This document shows, one piece after another, positions 15,217-23,941 of a stretch of DNA of 50,984 bases (position 1 is the first letter of the stretch; each line of letters begins with the position of its first letter). The position numbers and the translations under genes were made by a program. The DNA lies in NCBI GenBank assembly GCA_041485905.1, contig JBGPKK010000014.1:1-50984 (forward strand), in the 5' to 3' direction. Below the pieces are notes generated by a model, which was not told the DNA's origin, did no database searches, and saw only the letters and a list, made by a program, of their open reading frames with translations. The stretch comes from JAHFUI01 sp041485905. Lineage in GTDB: Bacteria > Acidobacteriota > Vicinamibacteria > Vicinamibacterales > CAVVIG01.

Positions 15217-16821
15217 TTATGGAGTGACCGCCGAACGGCCCTGACGCAGCACGTATTTCTGGGTCTTGCCCGTCGCCGTCTTTGGAAGCTCTGAAACAAA
15301 CGTGAAGCCGCGTGGCGCCTTGAAGTGCGCAAGTCGGCTCCGCACGAACTCCCGCAGCTCCTGTTCGGTGACGGCGACGCCCGACCTCAACACGACAAAG
15401 CCATGTGGGATTTCGCCCCATGTTGGGTCTGGCTCACCGACGACTGCGGCCTCGAGGACGTCGGGATGTTGGAGCAGCACTCCTTCGACTTCGACCGATG
15501 AGATATTTTCGCCGCCGCTGATGATGACGTCCTTGAACCGGTCCCTGATTTCGACATAGCCGTCGGGATGCACCACCGCCCCGTCCCCGGAGTGGAACCA
15601 GCCACCGGCGAACGCTGCCTCCGTGGCTTCCGGATCGTTGTAGTAACCCTCCATGACCACATTTCCACGCACGACGATTTCACCAAGCGTCTGTCCGTCC
15701 CAGGGAACCTCGTTCCCAACATCCTTCCCAGGGTCGATCACGCGCAGCTCGCCGGAGGTGATCAGTTCGACCCCCTGGCGGGCCTTGATTCTGAACCGCT
15801 CGTCTGCCGACATCTGTTCGTGGACCGGCCGGTGCTCGCATACCGTGATAAGCGGCGATGTTTCAGTGAGTCCGTACACGTGGGTCAGGTGCCACCCGAG
15901 CTCGTCTTCCACGCGCTGGATCGTGGCGGCCGCCGGCGGCGCTCCTGCCGTAAGGACACGAACCGGGTTCCGTGAGCGCCGCCTGATTTCTACGGGAGCG
16001 TTGGCGAGCATGATCAGCACGGTGGGCGCCGCGCACAGCATCGTGATCGACTCGCGGTCAATGAGGTCGAAGACGACCGGCGGGTCGATCTTCCGCAGGC
16101 AGATGTGCGCGCCGCCAACGGCGGTCACGATCCACGTAAATGTCCAGCCGTTGGCGTGAAACATCGGAAGCGTCCACAAATACCGGTCGGAGCATGTCAT
16201 CGGGACATGGAGCAGAGTCCCCACCGCGTTGATGTAGGCATTTCGATGCGTGATCATGACGCCCTTCGGGCGCGAGGTCGTGCCGCTCGTGTAGTTGATC
16301 GTCAAGACGCTCCGCTCATCGATCGGCGCCGGTTCGAACGAACCGGCTTCAGCTGTCAGCAGCTGCTCGTACTGCAGCCACCCATCGGACGTTCCTTCCA
16401 GGCCTTCCAGGCCTTCCAGGCCTTCCAGGGCGACGAAATGACGGACGTGTGTCAGCTTCGCCCTGACTGTGTTCACCGCCTCGAGCTGATCGCCATGCAC
16501 GCAGACGACTTCTGCACCGCAGTGATTGATGATGTATTCGAAGTCGTTCGCGGTGAGCCGGAAATTGATGGGCACAAGAACCGCGCCTATCTGCGGCACG
16601 GCGTAGAACGATTCCAGGTGCATGTGCGTATTGGGCGAGAGGTAGGCGACCCGATCGCCACGCCTGACGCCAAGCCGCTGGAGCGCGCCCGACCATCTGT
16701 CGCAGCGGGAGAAGAAGGCGTCGTACGTCAATCGCAACGCGCCATCCACCACCGCTTCACGGTCCGGGTACAGCTTGCGCGTTCGCCGGGCGAAATCGAG
16801 GGGAGTCAGCGGAGCTTCCAT
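15217..16821 (-). CDS. AMP-dependent acyl-CoA synthetase
   Basis: 534 residues with all adenylate-forming motifs: YTSGTTSRPKG (about residue 174), VYGLTETSP (about 316), GGWFHSGDG (about 408) and the catalytic lysine in KTATGKTQKYVL (about 517). The overall pattern resembles medium-chain fatty acyl-CoA ligases and the plant AAE-like group. It activates a carboxylic acid to its CoA thioester; the substrate is unknown. An unusual feature is a Leu-Glu-Gly triplet repeated four times near residues 131-142, encoded by a 9-bp tandem repeat. A GAGGAGG lies about 15 bp before the ATG. It has no obvious operon partner. Confidence 0.9.
   Translation of the reverse strand: MEAPLTPLDFARRTRKLYPDREAVVDGALRLTYDAFFSRCDRWSGALQRLGVRRGDRVAYLSPNTHMHLESFYAVPQIGAVLVPINFRLTANDFEYIINHCGAEVVCVHGDQLEAVNTVRAKLTHVRHFVALEGLEGLEGLEGTSDGWLQYEQLLTAEAGSFEPAPIDERSVLTINYTSGTTSRPKGVMITHRNAYINAVGTLLHVPMTCSDRYLWTLPMFHANGWTFTWIVTAVGGAHICLRKIDPPVVFDLIDRESITMLCAAPTVLIMLANAPVEIRRRSRNPVRVLTAGAPPAAATIQRVEDELGWHLTHVYGLTETSPLITVCEHRPVHEQMSADERFRIKARQGVELITSGELRVIDPGKDVGNEVPWDGQTLGEIVVRGNVVMEGYYNDPEATEAAFAGGWFHSGDGAVVHPDGYVEIRDRFKDVIISGGENISSVEVEGVLLQHPDVLEAAVVGEPDPTWGEIPHGFVVLRSGVAVTEQELREFVRSRLAHFKAPRGFTFVSELPKTATGKTQKYVLRQGRSAVTP
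16394..16429 (-). repeat. In-gene 9-bp tandem repeat (4 units, CCTTCCAGG on + strand)
   Basis: Four identical 9-bp units run from 16394 to 16429 inside the acyl-CoA synthetase gene, keeping frame and encoding Leu-Glu-Gly four times. They lie in a variable surface region of the large domain, well before the P-loop. The copy number could vary by slippage without breaking the reading frame. Confidence 0.85.
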
Positions 16822-16960
16822 GTCAGGTCGGGCCTCCTCGGCAGTGAGAGCGGCTGGACATTGTAACGCTCGTGGAGTCGTGGCTGGGGTCCGTCGTTTC
16901 CCGCGATCATGTCTTTACTCCGATTCGCAGAGTGTCATAAATTGACGGCTGAGGTGGACG

Positions 16961-17395
16961 ATGGCAAGGCGGATAACCGGGGAGTGCCTGCTGATTGTTG
17001 TCCTGTGTCTTGTGGCGATTCCTCTCCTGGCGCATCACTCGTTCGGCGCGGAATATGACGGGAACAAACCCATCACGCTGACGGGTGTCGTGACCAAGGT
17101 TGAATGGACCAACCCGCACAGCCACTTCTATCTGGATGTCACCGACGACAAGGGCACCGTGACCAACTGGAAATTTGAAGGCTACAATCCTGCCGTGCTG
17201 TACAGAATCGGGTGGAAGAAAGGCACGACGATCAAGCCGGGCGACAAGATCACGGTCTTCGGATGGCGGGCACGAGACGGCGGGAATTGGGCACATTCGC
17301 GCGAGATCACCGTACCCGGGGGCAACAAATTGTTCTTCGGCCCTCCGGCGGGCACAGGCGACGGAGGAAACAGTCCTGCCGTGGAGGTGCCCTGA
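16961..17395 (+). CDS. DUF6152 secreted protein, copy 1
   Basis: 144 residues with a signal peptide of about 24 residues. Cleavage after Ala24 would leave a mature protein beginning HHSFGAEYDG. Conserved family features are TLTGVVTKVEW, the NPH triplet, and the VTVFGW-like segment near the end. The function is unknown; the fold is probably a small beta-barrel. The stop codon overlaps the ATG of the next gene (TGATG), so the two are translationally coupled. The C-terminal tail from about residue 125 is Gly/Pro-rich. Two further copies are at 28867-29286 and 45063-45488. Confidence 0.8.
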   Translation: MARRITGECLLIVVLCLVAIPLLAHHSFGAEYDGNKPITLTGVVTKVEWTNPHSHFYLDVTDDKGTVTNWKFEGYNPAVLYRIGWKKGTTIKPGDKITVFGWRARDGGNWAHSREITVPGGNKLFFGPPAGTGDGGNSPAVEVP

Positions 17396-18219
17396 TGCGA
17401 ATGATGCGCGCTTTCATCGTGATAGCGGTGGCCACAACCGTTTTGTGGCCAGTCTCCATGTCCGCACAGAAAGCCCGTGTCCCCCGCGCCTCGGACGGGA
17501 AGCCGGATCTGACGGGCGTATGGCAGGGAGGCAGCACCAAGCGCGGAAGTTGGGAGGAGGCAAACGGGGGCGTCGGTGTCGGCGGCAGTGGACGCGATCC
17601 TGCAGCACCCGTGGTGTTGTCGTCGAACGATCGGCCGGCTGGGCGCGAAGGGGCGCCGTATCAGCCCTGGGCGGCCAGGAAAGTGTTGGAAGCCTTCAAC
17701 AGGAGAGGCATCGACGACCCGACCGCACTCTGCCTGCCGGCGGGTGTGCCACGAACGGTGATGCTGGGACTCTTCCCGCAGCAGATCATCCAGACTCCGA
17801 AGCAGATCGTCATTCTTTACGAGTACATGAGCGTCTTCCGCGTCATTCCGCTGAACGCGAAACATCGCGACGATCTGATCCCGGGCTACATGGGCGATTC
17901 AGTCGGGCACTGGGAAGGAGCCACGCTGGTGGTCGATGTGATCGGCTTCAACGACAAAACCTGGCTGGCGGGGACAGGTACCTTTCACACCGACGCGTTG
18001 CACATCACGGAGCGCTATACGCGCGCCGATAAGGACCAGATCAACTATGAAGTCACCATGGAAGATCCCAACGTGCTGACCAAGCCGTGGATTCTTCGTT
18101 CGACCATCATGCTGCGGGAAGGTACGCGTCTTCAGGAGTTTCCCTGCGCCGAGAACAATCTGGATCCCGAGCGTTATGAAAAGCTCCTGAAAGATGGCGT
18201 CAACTTCACGAGACCGTAA
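17395..18219 (+). CDS. Secreted DGKPDL-family protein of unknown function, copy 1
   Basis: 274 residues with a signal peptide ending near SMSAQ. I know no named domain for it, but five such domains occur in this window. Shared landmarks are DGKPDLTGVW near residue 38, YQPWA near 85, DPTALCLPAGVPR near 105, QTPKQIVILYE near 130, the core GDSVGHWEGATLVV near 165, ITERYTRADKDQINYEVTM near 205, KPWI, and a late Cys. The two conserved Cys could form a disulfide. It is coupled to DUF6152 copy 1. Its TAA stop is also the target-site duplication of the IS element that follows, so the element landed exactly at the end of this gene. Confidence 0.75.
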   Translation: MRMMRAFIVIAVATTVLWPVSMSAQKARVPRASDGKPDLTGVWQGGSTKRGSWEEANGGVGVGGSGRDPAAPVVLSSNDRPAGREGAPYQPWAARKVLEAFNRRGIDDPTALCLPAGVPRTVMLGLFPQQIIQTPKQIVILYEYMSVFRVIPLNAKHRDDLIPGYMGDSVGHWEGATLVVDVIGFNDKTWLAGTGTFHTDALHITERYTRADKDQINYEVTMEDPNVLTKPWILRSTIMLREGTRLQEFPCAENNLDPERYEKLLKDGVNFTRP

Positions 18220-18235
18220 GAGCCTGTAACAAAAC
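18220..18235 (+). repeat. Left terminal inverted repeat of the IS5-like element
   Basis: GAGCCTGTAACAAAAC begins directly after the TAA stop of the upstream gene and 52 bp before the transposase ATG, the usual position of the left end in IS5 relatives. Confidence 0.7.
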
Positions 18236-18271
18236 TTCCGAAATCTCTTCGGCGAGATAGCGTGAACGGTT

Positions 18272-19084
18272 ATGGCCGCCACCCTCCTTTCAGATCCGTT
18301 GTGGGATCTTATCGAACCGTTCTTGCCGATTGCCCCACGGCGGCCAAAAGGTGGGCGGCCGCGCGTCTCAGATCGCGCCTGCCTCACGGGCATCGTCTTC
18401 GTCCTTCGCAGCGGCATTCCCTGGCAGATGCTCCCACAAGAACTCGGGTGCGGATCTGGGATGACGTGCTGGCGGCGCCTGCGCGATTGGCAACTGGCGG
18501 GCGTCTGGGATCTGATCCACTTTGCGCTGCTGGATTGGCTCGCTCGCTACGACCAGATTGATTGGTCGCGGGCGGTCGTGGACAGTTGTTCCGTCCGCGC
18601 GGTGTACGGGGGTGACCAGACCGGTCCGAATCCCACCGATCGGGCCAAGCGAGGGAGCAAGCGTCATCTGATCTGTGACGGGCGGGGCGTCCCTCTCGCG
18701 GTTCGCCTGACCGGCGCGAACCGGAACGACTCGCAAGAAGCCTTGGCGTTGGTGGACGCGATTCCCCCGCTGCACGGCGACCGCGGGCGACCGCGGCAGC
18801 GGCCGGACTGTGTGGTCGGGGATCGCGGCTACGACGCGACCGCCATTCGGCGCGGTTTCCGGACTCGTCACATTGTGCCCTTGCTGGCCATGCGCCGCAC
18901 CGAGCATGGGAGTGGCCTGGGCCGATGGCGGTGGGTTGTGGAGCGGACGTTTGCGTGGCTCAGCCAGTTCCGGCGCTTGCGCGTACGGTACGACAAGCGC
19001 GCGGACATCCATGAAGCCTTTCTCTCGCTCGGGTGCGCGCTGATTTGCTGGCGGTCGCTGCGCAAGACGTGGAGGACCGCCTGA
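18272..19084 (+). CDS. IS5-family transposase, intact single frame
   Basis: 270 residues. The N-terminal DUF4096-like region starts LLSDPLWDLIEPFLP and contains GIPWQMLPQE. The DDE catalytic triad is visible as VVDSCSV (first Asp, near residue 102), VVGDRGYD (second Asp, near 184) and WVVERTFAWLSQFRR (Glu, near 223). No frameshift is needed, unlike IS427-type members. It would cut and join the element ends at TNA targets. The frame and active-site residues look intact, so the element may be recently active. The gene is followed by 161 bp of non-coding DNA and then the kinase gene. Confidence 0.93.
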   Translation: MAATLLSDPLWDLIEPFLPIAPRRPKGGRPRVSDRACLTGIVFVLRSGIPWQMLPQELGCGSGMTCWRRLRDWQLAGVWDLIHFALLDWLARYDQIDWSRAVVDSCSVRAVYGGDQTGPNPTDRAKRGSKRHLICDGRGVPLAVRLTGANRNDSQEALALVDAIPPLHGDRGRPRQRPDCVVGDRGYDATAIRRGFRTRHIVPLLAMRRTEHGSGLGRWRWVVERTFAWLSQFRRLRVRYDKRADIHEAFLSLGCALICWRSLRKTWRTA

Positions 19085-19237
19085 GCGCATACCCACTTTC
19101 TCCAGCGCCCATCGCCAGCTCGCCGCTTTCCTGGGGTAATCGCCCGTCCGCGCCGCTGCTCCGGCCTTGCGGGGCCAGATCGGTCTACACCACGGTGTCA
19201 CTCAGGAGTAATCCCGTCCGCGCTGCCGCTCGGCCCG

Positions 19238-19243
19238 TATAAT
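19238..19243 (+). promoter_or_regulatory. Consensus -10 box (TATAAT) for the kinase gene
   Basis: A perfect TATAAT ends 2 bp before the annotated ATG 19246. Transcription from it would begin near 19250, inside the ORF, which favours the in-frame TTG at 19258 as the real start. The related pseudogene at 50700 has TATAAT at a similar distance before a GTG aligning with this TTG. Confidence 0.55.
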
Positions 19244-19245
19244 CC

Positions 19246-21996
19246 ATGGCACGCGGTTTGGCCCTCACCACCGGTACCCGCCTCGGCGTCTACGAAGTCA
19301 CCGCGCAGATCGGCGAAGGCGGCATGGGCCAGGTGTATCGCGCGCGCGACACGAAGCTGAATCGCGACGTCGCGCTGAAGCTCCTGCCCGACGCCTTCGC
19401 CAGTGATCCAGATCGGCTCGCGCGGTTCACACGCGAAGCGCAGACGCTCGCTTTGCTCAACCATCCCAACATCGCGCACATCCACGGCCTGGAAGAATCC
19501 AATGGCGTCCGTGCACTCGTGATGGAACTGGTCGAGGGCGAGGATCTCTCGCAGCGGATCGCGCGCGGGGCGATCCCGCTCGATGAAGCACTGCCGCTTG
19601 CGCGGCAGATTGCTGAAGCGCTGGAAGCGGCGCACGAGCAAGGCATCATCCACCGCGATCTGAAGCCCGCGAACATCAAGGTTCGGAGTGATGGCGCCGT
19701 GAAGGTGCTCGACTTCGGGCTGGCCAAGGCGATCGAAGTAGCAGGCAGGGCCGGTGGGCCGGGTGGGGCGGGAAAGGAAAACCTGACGCAGTCACCGACC
19801 ATCACGTCACCCGCCATGATGACCGGCGTTGGCATGATCCTCGGCACGGCGGCATATATGGCGCCGGAGCAGGCGCGCGGCAAGCAGGCCGACACGCGCG
19901 CCGACGTCTGGGCGTTTGGCTGCGTTCTGTACGAAATACTGACCGGGCGCCGTGCATTCGCTGGCGACGACGTCCCGCAGACGCTGGCGTTTGTGATCAC
20001 GAAAGAGCCGGACTGGAAGGCGCTACCCACGAACACGCCGCCGGCGATCCGTCGGCTGCTGCTGCGGACGCTCGTAAAGGATCCCAAGGAGCGGCTCCAC
20101 GCCATCGCCGATGCCCGGCTCGAGCTCAGGGATGCCCTTGCGGAACCGGCGACACCGGCCGTGGCGCCAGCGGTTGCGGTTCGCACATCGTTGCGCGTCC
20201 TCGCGACGCTGCCGTGGGTCCTGGTCGCGCTCCTGGGTGGTCTGACGGCGGCGCTCCTCCTGCGGAGAGCAACGACAGCTCCAGCCGGTCACCCCGCGCG
20301 TTTCGTGATCACGACGTCACCGGACGCGCCGTTTCGGTCGGGCACTCAACCGGCCGTGACGATCTCGCCGGACGGATCGCGCGTCGTGTATCGAAGCTCC
20401 CGAGACGCAGACCCAATTGTGACGGGGCTTCTGTACGTTCGCGCCCTCGATCAGTTCGAGGCGGTGCCGCTCCGGGGGTCTGAGGGCGCCCTCAGTGCGG
20501 TGTTCTCCCGCGACGGTACCTGGATCGTCTACCACGACGTGCGCGACGGGGCGCTCAAGCGCGTCTTGGCGCTCGGCGGATCGCCGGAGACGATTTGCTC
20601 ACTGGACGGCGCGACTCTGCGGGGCGCAAGTTGGGCGCCGGGCGACGCGATCGTCTTCGCCACGGACCGGAGCAAGGGCCTGCTGCGCGTGCCCGCGGCC
20701 GGGGGCAAACCAGAGCGGTTGACGACGGTCGATCCCGCGAAGGGCGAGCGGGACCATTTCTGGCCCGATGTCATGCCGGACGGGCGAGCCGTGCTCTTCA
20801 CATCGTGGGACGGGTCGCTGGATCGGTCGCGGATCGCGGTGGTGTCTCTGCCAAGTGGCGAAGTGCACCGTCTGCTCGATGGCACCAGCCCGCGCTTCTC
20901 CCCGACGGGCCACCTCCTGTTCGCGGCGGCCGACCGTACACTGCGCGCCGTGGGCTTCGACGTCCGTCGATTGCAGGTGATCGGTAACCCGGTAACGGTG
21001 GCGGAACACGTGGGCATTGAGCGGACCAGCGGGGCGGATTTCGCGGTGGCCGACGATGGCTCACTGGTCTACGCGACGGAAACGACTAGAGCCACGACAC
21101 CGCGGACCTTGGTGTGGGTGGATCACGCGGGTCACGAGGACCCTATCAACGTTCCCGTCCGGGGTTACATGTACCCCCGCCTGTCGCCGGACGGGACGCG
21201 CGTCGCGCTGGACGTGTGGGAGGGGCAGAACGGCATCTGGATTTTTGATCTCAGCCGCCAAACTCTGCAGCAACTAATAGCGGGCATGAGCCGGTCGCCG
21301 GTCTGGTCACCTGACAGCAAGCGGGTCGCGTTCACGGTAGAGCGCGACGGCGTGCAGAGTGTGTATTGGCAAGCGTTTGACGGGTCGGGCATGATGGAGC
21401 GCCTGAGCAGCGGCACACAGGTCCAAATCCCGCTGTCGTTTTCGCCGGATGGCGCGCAGCTGATCTTCGGCACTCCTAACTCGCCGCCCTATGATCTGGG
21501 CGTCATCACCCTGGGGGCGCCGCGCACGGCCACCATGCTCTTGCACTCGAAGGCGAGTGAAATGAATGGGGTGATCTCGACCGATGGGCACTGGCTCGCC
21601 TACGAATCCGACGAGTCTGGCCGATCCGAAATCTACGTGCGTCCGTTCCCGAACGTGGAGACGAAGCGAATCCAGGTCTCGGCGGGCGGCGGCACGCGCC
21701 CGCTCTGGTCCCCCACGGGGCGCGAGCTGTTCTACTACATGGCGCCCGACACAATCATGGCTGTCTCTGTGCGTCTCGGCGCGAACATCACGTTGGGGAA
21801 CTCGCAGCAGGTGGTGAAACGGCCATATGCGTTCGCCGCCGGCACTGGGCGCCATTACGACGTGTCGGCCGACGGTCAGCGGTTCCTGCTCCTCAAGGAT
21901 GCGCCGACGCCGAACGGGCAGAAGACGGCCGCGCCCGAGATCCATCTCGTCCTCAACTGGTTCGAGGAGCTGAAGGCGAAAGCGCCGGCGAAATAG
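19246..21996 (+). CDS. Membrane Ser/Thr protein kinase with C-terminal TolB/WD40-like propeller
   Basis: 916 residues. The cytoplasmic kinase domain (about 13-290) has the glycine loop GEGGMG (23-28), ATP lysine K45, catalytic HRDLKPAN (136-143), DFG (156-158) and YMAPEQA near 205, so it should be active. A membrane segment lies at about 313-338. A beta-propeller of PD40/TolB type follows (about 350-905), with repeats such as ISPDGSRVVY and LSPDGTRVAL, probably periplasmic and ligand-sensing. The architecture is very common in Acidobacteriota. The start may be TTG 19258 rather than ATG 19246, judged from the promoter and a pseudogene alignment. It lies between the transposase and the candidate right end of the IS element. 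Confidence 0.92.
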   Translation: MARGLALTTGTRLGVYEVTAQIGEGGMGQVYRARDTKLNRDVALKLLPDAFASDPDRLARFTREAQTLALLNHPNIAHIHGLEESNGVRALVMELVEGEDLSQRIARGAIPLDEALPLARQIAEALEAAHEQGIIHRDLKPANIKVRSDGAVKVLDFGLAKAIEVAGRAGGPGGAGKENLTQSPTITSPAMMTGVGMILGTAAYMAPEQARGKQADTRADVWAFGCVLYEILTGRRAFAGDDVPQTLAFVITKEPDWKALPTNTPPAIRRLLLRTLVKDPKERLHAIADARLELRDALAEPATPAVAPAVAVRTSLRVLATLPWVLVALLGGLTAALLLRRATTAPAGHPARFVITTSPDAPFRSGTQPAVTISPDGSRVVYRSSRDADPIVTGLLYVRALDQFEAVPLRGSEGALSAVFSRDGTWIVYHDVRDGALKRVLALGGSPETICSLDGATLRGASWAPGDAIVFATDRSKGLLRVPAAGGKPERLTTVDPAKGERDHFWPDVMPDGRAVLFTSWDGSLDRSRIAVVSLPSGEVHRLLDGTSPRFSPTGHLLFAAADRTLRAVGFDVRRLQVIGNPVTVAEHVGIERTSGADFAVADDGSLVYATETTRATTPRTLVWVDHAGHEDPINVPVRGYMYPRLSPDGTRVALDVWEGQNGIWIFDLSRQTLQQLIAGMSRSPVWSPDSKRVAFTVERDGVQSVYWQAFDGSGMMERLSSGTQVQIPLSFSPDGAQLIFGTPNSPPYDLGVITLGAPRTATMLLHSKASEMNGVISTDGHWLAYESDESGRSEIYVRPFPNVETKRIQVSAGGGTRPLWSPTGRELFYYMAPDTIMAVSVRLGANITLGNSQQVVKRPYAFAAGTGRHYDVSADGQRFLLLKDAPTPNGQKTAAPEIHLVLNWFEELKAKAPAK

Positions 21997-22029
21997 GATG
22001 GCGCCAACCGGCGAAGCGTGCCGTTCGAT

Positions 22030-22045
22030 GTTTTGATACAGCCTC
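22030..22045 (-). repeat. Right terminal inverted repeat candidate of the IS5-like element
   Basis: GTTTTGATACAGCCTC, whose complement differs from the left end at positions 4 and 10 only. It is followed directly by TAA (22046-22048), identical to the 3 bp before the left end. It lies 34 bp after the kinase stop codon. Confidence 0.6.
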
Positions 22046-22085
22046 TAAGGACTGGCGAGCCCGATTCACCCAGAGCGGCACGACG

Positions 22086-23300
22086 TCAGGAGTCATTGCT
22101 GCGTAATGGAGCGGCGATGGCCATGATGCAGGCTGCGCAGACACCCGCCACAAACACGGCAGCCCATAGCGCGGGTGCGCCGTAGCGTTCCATGAACAGC
22201 GTCCCCGCCCATGGCCCGATGGCCAGCGCGAGCCCGAACGCCACGTAGTACGCCCCCATGTAATCGCCGCGCCGATCGGCGGGCGCGAGATCGGCCACGT
22301 AGGCGGCCGAGGCGGGAAGCAAGATCATCTCTCCGAAGGTCCAGACCACCACCGTTAGCGCGATCGTGCGACGGGCGGCGGCGAATGCGAGGGCGCCGAA
22401 CCCGGCAGCCAACAACAGCGCGCCCAGTACGAGCGCGTGCCGATGCGGCCAGTGCGAAGTGGCGAGGTTGAGGGGGACCTCCAGAAAAATGATCAGGACG
22501 GTGTTCAACACCAAGAGCAGTCCGAAGAAGGACGCCGGGAGTCCCAACTCGCGGACCAGATAGAGCGGCAGCGCCGCCTCCATCTGAAAGAACACCGCGC
22601 CGACGAGGAACATACCCAGCATGAAGGTCAGCATCCGCTTGTTCCGCAGCACAACGGTGCCCGGAATGACCGTCGTCGCCCCTTCCACTTCCATTGGGAG
22701 GGAGCGCTTCCAGAGCAGCACGGTCAGCAGGACAGCGCCCGCGACAGAGGTCACGCCGTCGATCACGAAGAGCAGGGTGAACGACACCGTTGCGAGGAAG
22801 CCACCCGCGGCGGGTCCCACGCTCATCCCCAGATTGATGGCGAGACGGTCGAGTGCGATCGCCGCTTTGCGCTGCGCGGCTGGAGTGGCCGCGGTGAGCG
22901 CCGCCAGGCTCGCAGGACGGACCGCTTCGGTCGCCATCGCCCACAGCAGAATCAGACCAAACACGACGGGAAGAGAGTGGGCCCCAGGGACGACGAGGAG
23001 GATGACGCCAGAGAGTACCAGCGAGCACTGCATGACGCGCAGCGGCCCGATGCGATCGGAGACGCGACCGGCGACGGGAGCGCCGATCAGCGCGCCGAAA
23101 CCGTAGGACGTGATTGCGAAACCGGCCACTCGCACGGGGTAGCCGAGGCCCTGTGCGAGATACAACACGAGAAACGGCAGCACCATCGTGCCCACGCGAT
23201 TGACCAGCGTGGTCGCGAAGATGATCCAGACGTCCCCGGGCAGGCCCCGCAATCCGTGCCACGGGTTCAGCGAAGATCGAACGGTGCGCCATGCAGCCAT
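22086..23300 (-). CDS. MFS transporter (probable drug or metabolite exporter)
   Basis: 404 residues with about 12 hydrophobic segments. The loop GRVSDRIGPLRVM between helices 2 and 3 is the MFS motif A. The helix DRLAINLGMSVGPAAGGFLA resembles DHA1-type exporters such as MdtH/YfcJ relatives. No substrate can be deduced. The ATG at 23300 gives a short cytoplasmic start; the frame extends upstream to 23528, but those residues look like intergenic translation. The end lies 40 bp from the candidate right end of the IS element. It is divergent from the cytochrome gene at 23504, with 203 bp between them. Confidence 0.85.
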   Translation of the reverse strand: MAAWRTVRSSLNPWHGLRGLPGDVWIIFATTLVNRVGTMVLPFLVLYLAQGLGYPVRVAGFAITSYGFGALIGAPVAGRVSDRIGPLRVMQCSLVLSGVILLVVPGAHSLPVVFGLILLWAMATEAVRPASLAALTAATPAAQRKAAIALDRLAINLGMSVGPAAGGFLATVSFTLLFVIDGVTSVAGAVLLTVLLWKRSLPMEVEGATTVIPGTVVLRNKRMLTFMLGMFLVGAVFFQMEAALPLYLVRELGLPASFFGLLLVLNTVLIIFLEVPLNLATSHWPHRHALVLGALLLAAGFGALAFAAARRTIALTVVVWTFGEMILLPASAAYVADLAPADRRGDYMGAYYVAFGLALAIGPWAGTLFMERYGAPALWAAVFVAGVCAACIMAIAAPLRSNDS

Positions 23301-23503
23301 GGGCTGAAGTTCTGCGGGAGCATAGCGGATACGGAACGTCCCGGTCCTTTTTGAGGACGCTCGGTGGAGGCTGGTGTTATCGCAATGACACAGGATGACG
23401 ACGCTTTGAGCCGTCCTGTTATTCTCCACGACGCTTTTCCGCTGGATTTTCCGCCCGACGTTCGCGATTCGTCTGGCACCTCGCTTGCGTATCGCACCTG
23501 TGC

Positions 23504-23929
23504 ATGCGCTTGGGAGGTCTTTGCTCAAAGGGGTCTTTGATCCTGTTGTGGACGATCGCGCTTACGACTTCTTGTGCTGCCTCCGCGTGCGTGAAGAGCA
23601 ATCCGGCCGCCGATACCGGCGACCCTGGTTTTCCGTTCGGTCCGAGCGCGGTCGCCGTTCAGTCGCTTGCGTACGTCCAGGACATCAAGCCAATCTTCGA
23701 CACCGATTGCCTGTCCTGTCATAGCGCGCGCGACGCACGAGGCAACTACTCGGTAGGCACTTACGCCGACGTGATGAACGGCCAACGCTCAGGCGATGCG
23801 AAGAGCTCGGTCGTCGTCGATTGCTCTCCGGGCGGAAGCATGTATCGATACTTCAGTGGTGACGCCGTCACAAAAACGACGAAGGTGTTTCGCTGGATGG
23901 TGTACTACAACGCCGCACAGAGTCGATAG
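23504..23929 (+). CDS. Small exported c-type cytochrome
   Basis: 141 residues. An N-terminal hydrophobic segment ends in Cys-containing sequence (TTSC at 21-24, ASAC at 26-29), so it may be a lipoprotein, though neither lipobox is ideal. One haem c site, CLSCH, lies at 69-73 within DIKPIFDTDCLSCH, typical of the planctomycete-type cytochrome domain. It would transfer electrons in the periplasm or at the outer membrane. The next gene, a DUF3570 barrel with its own CxxCH, starts 12 bp later. Together with TlpA, DUF4266 and ApbE it forms an apparent five-gene operon. Confidence 0.75.
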   Translation: MRLGGLCSKGSLILLWTIALTTSCAASACVKSNPAADTGDPGFPFGPSAVAVQSLAYVQDIKPIFDTDCLSCHSARDARGNYSVGTYADVMNGQRSGDAKSSVVVDCSPGGSMYRYFSGDAVTKTTKVFRWMVYYNAAQSR

Positions 23930-23941
23930 CGATCGCTGCGT

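Larger units (their letters stand above)
18220..22045 (+). mobile_element. IS5-family element apparently carrying a Ser/Thr kinase passenger gene
   Basis: The left end GAGCCTGTAACAAAAC (18220-18235) is matched at 14 of 16 positions by the inverted sequence GTTTTGATACAGCCTC at 22030-22045. TAA precedes the left end (18217-18219) and follows the right end (22046-22048), matching the 3-bp TNA duplication known for the IS1031 branch of IS5. Inside are an intact transposase gene (18272-19084) and a complete kinase gene (19246-21996). No closer right end was found in the 160 bp after the transposase. At 3826 bp this is far larger than a usual IS5 member. Chance resemblance of the right end is the main alternative. 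Confidence 0.6.

Noticed and set aside
19085..19245. Right end of the IS directly after the transposase
   Set aside because: No sequence resembling the complement of GAGCCTGTAACAAAAC was found in this interval.
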